DNA of 15,498 nt from positions 1 to 15,498 of the forward strand of contig CAMAUG010000051.1 in assembly GCA_945861255.1 (NCBI GenBank), given 5' to 3'. The first letter of the stretch is position 1. Every line of letters begins with the position of its first letter. This DNA is from Candidatus Sulfopaludibacter sp. SbA3 (GTDB lineage Bacteria; Acidobacteriota; Terriglobia; Bryobacterales; Bryobacteraceae). Shown here in pieces: positions 7,873 to 15,498 of this stretch. A program made the translations under genes and the position numbers. The notes below the pieces were generated by a model, which was not told the origin of the DNA, did no database searches, and saw only the letters and a program-made list of their open reading frames with translations.

Positions 7873-7972
7873 GCCGCATGGCTGGAGTGTGCGTCCGCTT
7901 GGGCCATCCGCAACTGGCAGAGTGGCAGGCCCGTTGGCTGGCTCCTATGAAGTCGGCATCCAAGCGGCGCCG

Positions 7973-8758
7973 CTATTCAAAGGGCACGTGCGGGATGGCG
8001 CGGGCGAGAATCTTCCCACCTTCTTTCCCGGCGACGGTCACATATCCGGATTCAACCTTCGCCCGCGCGGCGTTGATCATGTCGAACAGGCCCGCGATGT
8101 ATGAGCCGTAGTTTCTCAGGTTCGCGCGCATCTTGAGACCCGACTTCGACGCATGACGGACGCCGGTTTCGTGGTTGGCGGTCTTCTTGAGTTCTCGAAT
8201 ATCGTTCTTCGTTCCACCAAGTTCCTTCGCGATGTCGTCCCACGTAAAGCCCATCCCTTCAACGAGCCATTCCAGGCCGCGATAGACATAAACAAGGGCT
8301 TCATGGGGGTTGAGCAGCGCTGTGTGAGCATCTTCGGCGGCCCGCCTCAGCGGAGTGTGAAGGCAGAGGGCCCTAATCCATCCATAGAGCTCGTTGGCAT
8401 CCGCTTCCGGCATCTTGGTCAACTCCGGATCGGGATGATCGCACTGCGCGGTCCAGGTGACCGCGTCGCCCCATATATCCGTGAACAACACGCGGCCAAC
8501 AGGCAGCGCTTGAAAGAGGCCGAATCCACTCATCAGGAGCGATGCAGTCACGCGCCGCACCATGAAATGGCTGTCAGCCGCCTGCTCATCCATATTGCGG
8601 TCGAGTGGCGTAGCAAATCGGACCATGTAGGCTCGCGTTCCACCACAGGTAATCCGCCATTCGGCACCGGTGTCCTTCTCTCCATATCCGAAATTGAAGG
8701 TCGGCACGAAGTAGCCGCGTCGATTTATTAGTTGAAAAACGCTGACAACGAAATCCAC
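7973..8758 (-). CDS. Conserved hypothetical protein with helical C-terminal domain
   Basis: The 261-aa product starts at GTG 8758 with a modest TAGG just upstream. The N-terminal half looks beta-rich (RGYFVPTFNFGYG, AEWRITCGGTRAYMVRFATP). The C-terminal half is helical and looks conserved: NPHEALVYVYRGLEWLVEG (150-168), FTWDDIAKELGGTKNDIREL (171-190), KKTANHETGVRHASKSGLKM (191-210), then YIAGLFDMINAARAKVE. The pattern recalls small proteins that databases sometimes label MauJ (methylamine utilisation), and more loosely HEPN-like helical domains, but I see no RNase R-x4-6-H motif and do not assign a function. It converges with the gene at 7069-7872, 100 bp away, and may belong to the same accessory island. 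It has no signal peptide or membrane helix. Confidence 0.65.
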   Translation of the reverse strand: MDFVVSVFQLINRRGYFVPTFNFGYGEKDTGAEWRITCGGTRAYMVRFATPLDRNMDEQAADSHFMVRRVTASLLMSGFGLFQALPVGRVLFTDIWGDAVTWTAQCDHPDPELTKMPEADANELYGWIRALCLHTPLRRAAEDAHTALLNPHEALVYVYRGLEWLVEGMGFTWDDIAKELGGTKNDIRELKKTANHETGVRHASKSGLKMRANLRNYGSYIAGLFDMINAARAKVESGYVTVAGKEGGKILARAIPHVPFE

Positions 8759-8762
8759 TGAC

Positions 8763-8981
8763 CTATTCTACGAACTGGCGAACTCCTCCGGTAAACGTCT
8801 TCGGACGCGGCGCCCAAAACGACGTTCCGGAAATCACTCCCGTGAAGTCGGCGTCACGGAACTCACGGCCTGAGCGGGTGAATTCCAGCTCGAGATTGGC
8901 TTCCGGAGTCTTCGCTCCCAGCGTCGGCCCAGCCCGTTTGCAAGGCGACGCGCTCGCCCGGGCACGGCCGTGTTGGAGCAA
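8763..8981 (-). pseudogene. Possible remnant ORF upstream of the 261-aa gene
   Basis: A 72-codon frame ends four bases before the GTG of the 261-aa gene. Its last 45 residues (from TLGAKTPEANLELEFTRSGR to FTGGVRQFVE) look protein-like, whereas the first 25 are Arg/Ala-rich and do not. It may be the 3' stub of a lost gene, or chance. The rest of 8982-9013 is the ribosome binding site region of the next plus-strand gene. I recognise no family. Confidence 0.2.
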
Positions 8982-9013
8982 AGCGACCCGCTCGCAAGTG
9001 ATAGGATACGTTC

Positions 9014-10111
9014 ATGAACAGGCGAGATTTTCTGTCCACCACGGCGATGGGCGCCGCGTTGAGCGTCCCGCAGAGCAGTCCGGCCGCAACCATCACCACC
9101 GACTATCAGCCGAAGAAGGCCGTCATGAAGCTGGGCTGCCAGAGCACGCCGACCAGCGAGAAGCGCCTCCAGTTTTTCAAGCGGCATAGCGTGAACAACA
9201 TTTGCTGCGAATCGGGCGAGTGTCCGGACGGCTATCCGAGCGTCGAGGAACTCTCGAAGATCAAGGAGCGCGCCGAAAAGCACGGGATCTCGGTGGATTG
9301 TTATACGCCGCCGTTCCTCGCCTCCAGCCACATCGACCGGGAGGCGCGCCCGGCCATCATGCTCGGCCAGAGCCCGGAGCGCGACCGCGACATCGAGCGC
9401 GTCCACAAGTGGATTCAGAACTGCGCCAAGGTGGGGATCCCGTCGATCAAATACAACATGAGCCTGCTGGGCGTGGTTCGCCTGGAGGAGCGCGATGCGG
9501 GCCGCGGCGGAACCACGCTGAGCACCTGGCGGTTCAAGGACGCCAAGCCAAAGACGCCGATCACGAAGGCCGGCAAGGTCAACACCGATCTCTACTGGGA
9601 GAGGATCACTTATTTCCTCAACAAGGTGATTCCGGTGGCCAACGAGTATAAGATCCGGATGGCCTGCCATCCGCACGATCCAGGGATGCCGCCCGCCGGG
9701 TACCAGGGCATCGACACGGTGCTGGGCACGGTGGACGGACTCAAGAAGTTCGTCAGCATCCAGGAGAGCCCCTACCACGGGCTGAACTTCTGCCAGGGCA
9801 CGGTGTCGGAGATGCTGGCGGACCCGGATAAGGAGATCGGCGACGTGATCCGCTACTTCGGGTCGCGCAAGAAAATCTTCAACGTGCATTTCCGCAACAT
9901 TCGCGGCCGCCGGGACGACTTTGTCGAGACCTATCCCGACGAGGGGAGCGTCAATTTCGTGAAGGCGATGATGGTTTACAAAGAGGTCGGCTACCCGTAC
10001 ATGATGATGCCGGACCACGTCCCACATCATGCCGACGACAAGGATGGCGATCAGGCGTTCGCGTTCGCGTATGGATATATCCGCGCGCTGATTCAGATGG
10101 CGCAGGCGTAG
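9014..10111 (+). CDS. UxuA-like mannonate dehydratase with Tat-type signal
   Basis: The 365-aa protein resembles mannonate dehydratase (UxuA), the Mn-dependent TIM-barrel enzyme that turns D-mannonate into 2-keto-3-deoxygluconate in hexuronate breakdown. The metal-binding pattern of UxuA can be followed: HPHDP at 219-223, C260 in FCQGTVSEM, H292 in VHFRNIRG and D334 in MPDHVPHH. The N-terminus MNRRDFLSTTAMGAALSV has a twin-arginine motif followed by a short hydrophobic stretch, suggesting folded export, unlike classic cytoplasmic UxuA. It is also somewhat shorter than E. coli UxuA. The ATG is preceded by TAGGA at a normal distance. The gene stops 11 bp before the end of the convergent fumarylacetoacetase gene. 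Because other sugar-isomerase-like TIM barrels share this fold, the exact reaction is not certain. The last 23 bp of its coding region recur at 12054-12076. Confidence 0.82.
   Translation: MNRRDFLSTTAMGAALSVPQSSPAATITTDYQPKKAVMKLGCQSTPTSEKRLQFFKRHSVNNICCESGECPDGYPSVEELSKIKERAEKHGISVDCYTPPFLASSHIDREARPAIMLGQSPERDRDIERVHKWIQNCAKVGIPSIKYNMSLLGVVRLEERDAGRGGTTLSTWRFKDAKPKTPITKAGKVNTDLYWERITYFLNKVIPVANEYKIRMACHPHDPGMPPAGYQGIDTVLGTVDGLKKFVSIQESPYHGLNFCQGTVSEMLADPDKEIGDVIRYFGSRKKIFNVHFRNIRGRRDDFVETYPDEGSVNFVKAMMVYKEVGYPYMMMPDHVPHHADDKDGDQAFAFAYGYIRALIQMAQA
10083..10105 (+). repeat. 23-bp direct repeat, copy 1 (3' end of uxuA-like gene)
   Basis: These bases encode the ALIQMAQ tail just before the stop of the mannonate dehydratase-like gene. 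The identical 23 bases recur in the same orientation at 12054-12076. After the identity ends, the flanks share only scattered bases, plus the short word AATCGGCGC about 20 bp on. Confidence 0.85.
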
Positions 10112-10122
10112 ACCAACAGCAA

Positions 10123-11418
10123 TCAATCGGCGCAGGGTTGCGGGCGCGGCGGCAGTACTACGCCCCGGCACTCGCCGAACCCGATCCGGAGGTGATCGCC
10201 GCGGCCGGGCTCGCCGCGCTCGCAGTAGCCGCGAAGAATTACTTCGTCGCCGTCTTCCAGGAAACACCGCTCCTCGCCGTTGGGCAGGCGGATGGCATCG
10301 GCGCCGGCGCGGGTCAGTTCCAGCAGGCAGCCCAGCGAATCGGGGGTGGCCCCTGAAATCGTTCCACTGCCCAACAAATCGCCGGGACGCAGGTTGCATC
10401 CGTTGCTGGTGTGGTGCGCCAGCATCTGGGCGACGGTCCAGTACATGTCGCGAAAATTGCCTCGTGTGAGGCGCGCGGGCGCGGCTCCAGCATCGCGCAT
10501 GCGCGGCGTGAGCAGATACACCTCCACGGTTAAATCAATCCCGCCGCGCTGCTGGTCCGCTTGCGAATACAAATGCGGGAGCGGCGCGGGGTCTCCGGTG
10601 GCGCGTGGAAACGCCGGCACGCGGAAGGGTTCGAGCGCGCTCATTGGAATCACCCATGGCGAGATGCTGGTGGAAAAACTCTTGGAGAGAAACGGCCCGA
10701 GCGGTTGCGATTCCCAGAATTGAATGTCGCGCGCGGACCAATCGTTCAACAGGCACGCGCCGAAGATGTGACCAGGCGCGGCATCGATGGGCACGGGATC
10801 TCCCAGCAGGTTGCCGGGGCCGGTGAAGAAACCGGCTTCGAGTTCGTAGTCGAGCATGTGGCACGGGCCGAAGCTCGGCCGCTCCGCGCCGGCGGGCTTC
10901 ATCTGACCCCGCGGGCGGCGCACGGGAGTGCCGCTGAGGATGACCGACGACGCGCGCCCATGATAGCCGACGGGAAGGTACTTGTAATTTGGCCACAAGG
11001 ATTGGTCCGGGCGAAGGAAGCCGGCGACGTTGTTCGCGTGGTAAACCGACGTGAAGAAGTCCGTGTAGTCGCCGATTTCGACGGGGAGCTTCATTGCGGC
11101 ATCCTTCATGGGAATCAGAGCTTGCGAAGCGGGCGCGCCGGCGCGCAGCTGTTCCGTGGTCCACCGCCGCAACGCGGACCAGTGCGCCGGGCCCAGCGAC
11201 ATTAGCGCATTCAGCGATGCAGTCCCGCACGCGCGGACGATTTCCGGAGCCAGGCCCGTGGCGGCGGTGGCGGCTGGCAGATCCAGAATCTGATCTCCAA
11301 TTGCCACGCCGATGCGCGCGCCTTCGCCGGCATCGAAAACGCCGTACGGCAGATTGTGGAGCGGAAAATCCGCGTCAGGGCCGTTCGCGGATTCCACCCA
11401 GCTATGCGGCACCGGCAT
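10123..11418 (-). CDS. fahA: Fumarylacetoacetase
   Basis: This enzyme hydrolyses fumarylacetoacetate to fumarate and acetoacetate, the last step of tyrosine/homogentisate catabolism, in the cytoplasm. The 431-aa length is normal. Catalytic and metal residues known from mouse FAH can be placed at nearly constant offset: D120 and H127 in YTDFFTSVYHANN (mouse D126, H133), E192 and E194 in LDYELEAGFF, D226 in LLNDWSARDIQ, K246 in FLSKSFSTSISPW, and the GSGTISG loop with the conserved Thr. Other signatures are PVGYHGRASSV and the HLRIGFGECRG tail. The ATG at 11418 has AAGGAAGG just upstream. No other homogentisate-pathway gene (hmgA, hpd, maiA) lies in the window, so it appears to stand alone. It converges with the UxuA-like gene. 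Confidence 0.96.
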   Translation of the reverse strand: MPVPHSWVESANGPDADFPLHNLPYGVFDAGEGARIGVAIGDQILDLPAATAATGLAPEIVRACGTASLNALMSLGPAHWSALRRWTTEQLRAGAPASQALIPMKDAAMKLPVEIGDYTDFFTSVYHANNVAGFLRPDQSLWPNYKYLPVGYHGRASSVILSGTPVRRPRGQMKPAGAERPSFGPCHMLDYELEAGFFTGPGNLLGDPVPIDAAPGHIFGACLLNDWSARDIQFWESQPLGPFLSKSFSTSISPWVIPMSALEPFRVPAFPRATGDPAPLPHLYSQADQQRGGIDLTVEVYLLTPRMRDAGAAPARLTRGNFRDMYWTVAQMLAHHTSNGCNLRPGDLLGSGTISGATPDSLGCLLELTRAGADAIRLPNGEERCFLEDGDEVILRGYCERGEPGRGDHLRIGFGECRGVVLPPRPQPCAD

Positions 11419-11445
11419 CTGCCCTTCCTTTAGTGTTTCCGCTCA

Positions 11446-11541
11446 TTATGCGTTCCAACGATCTTGGCGTTTTTGAAGCAGCGGCGTGAAGGTCCCTTCC
11501 CAAAATCCATCATTGAGCGCATAGCGCCAGACGAACCACAT
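11446..11541 (-). CDS. Small aromatic-rich ORF upstream of fahA (candidate or remnant)
   Basis: A 31-codon frame starts at ATG 11541 and ends at TAA 11446-11448, 27 bp upstream of the fahA start. The product (MWFVWRYALNDGFWEGTFTP, then LLQKRQDRWNA) is unusually Trp/Phe-rich, balanced in charge and unlike the Arg/Ser-rich chance frames around it. The frame remains open upstream for about 12 more codons (HSVSLPRTEWAP). Only a weak GAG lies before the ATG. It could be a small protein translated with fahA or the 3' stub of a lost gene. I recognise no family. Confidence 0.3.
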   Translation of the reverse strand: MWFVWRYALNDGFWEGTFTPLLQKRQDRWNA

Positions 11542-11890
11542 CGGTGCCCACTCTGTCCGGGGCAAAGAAACACTGTGTCATGAACACAACAATGCGCCGG
11601 CGAGTTGGATCCGCCCATGCCATGGTTGCGCCGCGAGCGCTATCGGTCCCAAGCTACAGAAAGAACGCCGATTCAGCATTGTGCTTCGCCCAAACCTTGT
11701 GCGCTGAAGCAAAGAGAAATCCAGCGCGCCTTGCTACAACCACTGTAGCGCCGAATGTTGATCGATCCATTCATGTAGCTGGCGTGTCGGCACTCCATAC
11801 GAGGTGTCAGTCAAGCGGCCTCGGCTCGTTTCAGAAATACGGCTCCCACCGCAGTGGTCCGACGACCGGCGAAGCTTGATCAATGAGCTC
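11542..11890. other. Apparently non-coding stretch
   Basis: A 111-codon plus-strand frame and short minus-strand frames cross this stretch, but their translations have no motif, no ribosome binding site and a composition rich in Ser, Arg and Cys, as expected from chance. It lies between the small ORF and a truncated SecD-like fragment, so it may be decaying DNA. Confidence 0.4.
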
Positions 11891-12053
11891 CTATTGCATT
11901 CCAATTCCGTTGGCGAATCTTTCGGCCTGTTCCTTCGTGAAGTTGCCGCTGACTACCGCGGATCCTCCAATGGTTGCCCGCAGCGCGGGAGCCACCACGA
12001 CCTGGCCATCAATTAGAATTGCCACGGGCTTTCCGATATGGTTCCCGGTAGCG
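11891..12053 (-). pseudogene. Truncated SecD P1-head-like fragment
   Basis: The last ~54 codons before the TAG at 11891 read as the C-terminal part of a SecDF P1-head-like domain: NHIGKPVAILIDGQVVVAPA, then LRATIGGSAVVSGNFTKEQA and ERFANGIGMQ. The GKPVAILIDG and SGNFTKEQAER elements are typical of SecD and of stand-alone proteins carrying this subdomain. Upstream of AATGNHIG the similarity stops abruptly, exactly where the 23-bp repeat copy (12054-12076) begins, and the residues beyond (PLRHLNQR, then Arg/Ser-rich text) do not fit the domain. The frame stays open to 12340 but would overlap the divergent lipoprotein start. I read it as a gene truncated by rearrangement. Confidence 0.6.
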
Positions 12054-12076
12054 GCGCGCTGATTCAGATGGCGCAG
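12054..12076 (+). repeat. 23-bp direct repeat, copy 2 (junction of SecD-like fragment)
   Basis: This is an exact copy of 10083-10105 in the same orientation. In the plus frame it again encodes ALIQMAQ, here running on into an unrelated 27-codon tail that ends at a TGA near 12160. It marks the point where SecD-like similarity on the opposite strand ends. Confidence 0.85.
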
Positions 12077-12309
12077 AGGCAGACGATCCCGCGGCGAATC
12101 GGCGCGTCCGAGCACCGTAAGTTTCTTGATCGGATAAACTTGAAGCAAATGCCGAAATGAGGATGCTTCCTGCCGGGACAAAGCTGGGTCCATGCGAGAT
12201 GCTTGCGCCGCCTGGCAAAGGGTGTCACGCGCAAAGTGCGACGCTGTGCACCTGTCAGGCGCATTTCCGTTCGAGCAAGCTGCATGCTGGTGGCACGCTG
12301 GACGGTTCG

Positions 12310-13509
12310 ATGTCGCGGAGCTCTCTCCGCCGGAATTCATCCGCTCTCGCCCGTCGTATCGTTACAGCGTGTGCCATCACGGCGTTGTTGGGCGGATGCG
12401 GACACCCACCGCTGAAAGCTCAATACCCCGAATCCAAGTCCCAGAGTTCAAGCGTTCCGCGCGCGCGTGAGGCCGACGATATCGCGCGGTTCCTCGCGGG
12501 TCTTCCTGGGAGGCCCGGCAGTCCGTTGGCGGATCTTGAGGCCAGCGAAGCTTGGCAGATACACCGTAAACGCCTGGGCGACGCGTGGCGCAGGACCGAA
12601 ACCACCTTGGTCCGCGAGCTGAGTGCATTCCAGAAGCAGGAGCTCAGCGGCGACCCGGCATGGGCCGCTCCTGTCTTTTACCCGTTTGGCGGGCCGGATG
12701 CGCTAACGGTGACTTTGCTGTTCCCACAAAGTCCCATCTTTACCGTCGTGGGGCTGGAGCCTGCGGGAACGCTCCCGAGCCTCGCTCGAATTAGGAAGTC
12801 GGACCTGCTGAAATATCTGGCGGAAACGCGGGAAACCTTAACTTCGGAGCTGAGCCGTAGTTTTTTCATCACCCGTGATATGGACCGCCAGTTTCGCGGC
12901 CAGATTACCGACGGCCTGATGCTGCCCATACTTGAGTTGTTGGTACGAACCCATCATCGAGTTCTGGGATTCCGCTACGTGCGTCTGGACGAAGAAGGTC
13001 AAATCATTGAGCGGGCTCCTGTCTACAAGGCCCAAACTAGGTACGGGAACAAGGGTATACAGATCGAGTTTGAGATCGAATCGGACGGATCCATTCACAC
13101 GCTGAATTACTTCACCGTGAATCTCTCGAACGCGCGGCTGCTGGAAAATAAACCGTTCCTCAGCTACCTTTCTCACTTAAGCGGAGTCACGACGTATCTT
13201 AAGGCGACCTCTTACCTGACTCATCAGGCGGCGTTCTCCATGATTCGGGAGAGTGTGCTCGCCCGCAGCGCCAACATCCTGCAGGACGACTCGGGCATCC
13301 CGTATGCATTCCTTCGACCGGAAATTTGGAGAGTGCAGCTCCATGGCGAATATAACCGGCCCTACGGCAGTTTTCGCTCGATGACGCAGCCTGCGCTACG
13401 AAAAGCTTACAGCGAGGCCAGCGTAAAGCCACTGTCTCTACACCTGGGTTATGGATACGCCAGGATAGGGTCGAATCTGCTTCTGGCCAGGCGGCGGATG
13501 CGAAACTAG
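12310..13509 (+). CDS. Lipoprotein of unknown function
   Basis: The ATG at 12310 gives a 399-aa protein with a lipoprotein signal: SRSSLRRNSSALARR, then a hydrophobic core and the lipobox L27-G-G-C30, so it should be lipid-anchored and exported. The open frame reaches back to 12157, but the extra 51 residues precede the signal peptide and look like chance. Only a weak GGACGG precedes the ATG. The mature protein has a charged helical start (ADDIARFLAGLPG, AWRRTETTLVREL). The body then looks conserved: VFYPFGGPDALTVTLLFPQS, RSFFITRDMDRQFRGQITDG, VLGFRYVRLDEEG, TLNYFTVNLSNARL, VTTYLKATSYLTHQAAF, ILQDDSGIPYAFL and a YGYARIGSNLLLARR tail. It gives the impression of an orphan family with no known role. 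It ends 137 bp before leuS. Confidence 0.85.
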   Translation: MSRSSLRRNSSALARRIVTACAITALLGGCGHPPLKAQYPESKSQSSSVPRAREADDIARFLAGLPGRPGSPLADLEASEAWQIHRKRLGDAWRRTETTLVRELSAFQKQELSGDPAWAAPVFYPFGGPDALTVTLLFPQSPIFTVVGLEPAGTLPSLARIRKSDLLKYLAETRETLTSELSRSFFITRDMDRQFRGQITDGLMLPILELLVRTHHRVLGFRYVRLDEEGQIIERAPVYKAQTRYGNKGIQIEFEIESDGSIHTLNYFTVNLSNARLLENKPFLSYLSHLSGVTTYLKATSYLTHQAAFSMIRESVLARSANILQDDSGIPYAFLRPEIWRVQLHGEYNRPYGSFRSMTQPALRKAYSEASVKPLSLHLGYGYARIGSNLLLARRRMRN

Positions 13510-13528
13510 TGGGCCGTCCCCATACCCG

Positions 13529-13559
13529 ACACTGCTACTGCCTATCAGCGGCGCAGTGT
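13529..13559 (+). terminator. Hairpin after lipoprotein gene, weak terminator candidate
   Basis: ACACTGC at 13529-13535 pairs perfectly with GCAGTGT at 13553-13559 across a 17-base loop, 20 bp after the lipoprotein stop. Only three T residues follow, so it is at best a weak intrinsic terminator. A second small stem (CCCGTG, TTT, CGCGGG) follows within 25 bp. I see no T-box specifier region or antiterminator motif before leuS. Confidence 0.3.
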
Positions 13560-13645
13560 TTAGGTATCCCGTGTTTCGCGGGTCCCAATCCCCATGAAGA
13601 GAAACGCTGCGCGAATCTTCGGAATCGCGACGGACGGACGCTATC

Positions 13646-15498
<1,853 letters not shown>

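Noticed and set aside
7682..8104. 140-codon plus-strand ORF overlapping the end of the GGPDAN gene
   Set aside because: It overlaps two better-supported genes on both sides and has no family-like pattern.
8834..10399. 521-codon minus-strand ORF opposite the UxuA-like gene
   Set aside because: It is antisense to the UxuA-like gene and overlaps the end of fahA; the composition is His/Arg/Leu/Ala-rich, typical of a shadow frame.
11544..11879. 111-codon plus-strand ORF in the decayed stretch
   Set aside because: There is no ribosome binding site, no motif and random-looking composition.
12157..12309. Upstream extension of the lipoprotein frame to ATG 12157
   Set aside because: The added 51 residues would precede an evident lipoprotein signal peptide with lipobox and look like chance sequence.

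Overview
The window is GC-rich, gene-dense bacterial chromosome. Its content suggests a heterotrophic soil bacterium, most likely an acidobacterium of the Solibacter/Bryobacter type. The clues are a tandem pair of secreted PQQ dehydrogenases with built-in cytochrome c domains, a Tat-type signal on a mannonate dehydratase-like protein, and an orphan lipoprotein family next to housekeeping genes. This placement is inferred from gene content; no rRNA or other strong phylogenetic marker is present apart from partial pyk and leuS.

Layout from left to right. (1) The 3' end of pyruvate kinase (+). (2) An exported HpcH/HpaI-family aldolase (+), whose end faces, 20 bp away, the end of (3) a two-gene minus-strand operon of paralogous PQQ dehydrogenases at 5986-3794 and 3779-1620, with a well-formed promoter at 6062-6090. 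(4) An island at 6356-8758 that looks more AT-rich than its surroundings: a 2-TM SLATT-like protein (-), a divergently transcribed 267-aa protein of an uncharacterised family with two glycine-rich motifs (+), and a 261-aa orphan (-). (5) A Tat-signal UxuA-like mannonate dehydratase (+) convergent with fumarylacetoacetase (-). (6) A decayed stretch at 11419-12309 with a 31-codon candidate ORF, a truncated SecD P1-head-like fragment and a 23-bp exact copy of the 3' end of the mannonate dehydratase gene. (7) A 399-aa lipoprotein of unknown function (+). (8) leuS (+), running off the window, with a short N-terminal leader built from three 15-bp codon-aligned repeats.

Much of the window is catabolic. 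Periplasmic quinoprotein dehydrogenases would oxidise sugars or alcohols and pass electrons to their own heme domain. UxuA-like and HpaI-like enzymes act on sugar acids and 2-keto acids, and fumarylacetoacetase ends tyrosine/homogentisate breakdown. Two enzymes that are normally cytoplasmic (HpaI and UxuA families) carry export signals here, which points to extracytoplasmic sugar-acid chemistry or to repurposed folds.

The best candidate for an undescribed system is the divergent SLATT / 'GGPDAN' pair at 6356-7872. SLATT proteins are predicted membrane effectors of nucleotide-signalling immune systems, and the partner has the look of a nucleotide-binding alpha/beta protein. The second most interesting signal is the 23-bp direct repeat, whose second copy lies exactly where the SecD-like homology stops.
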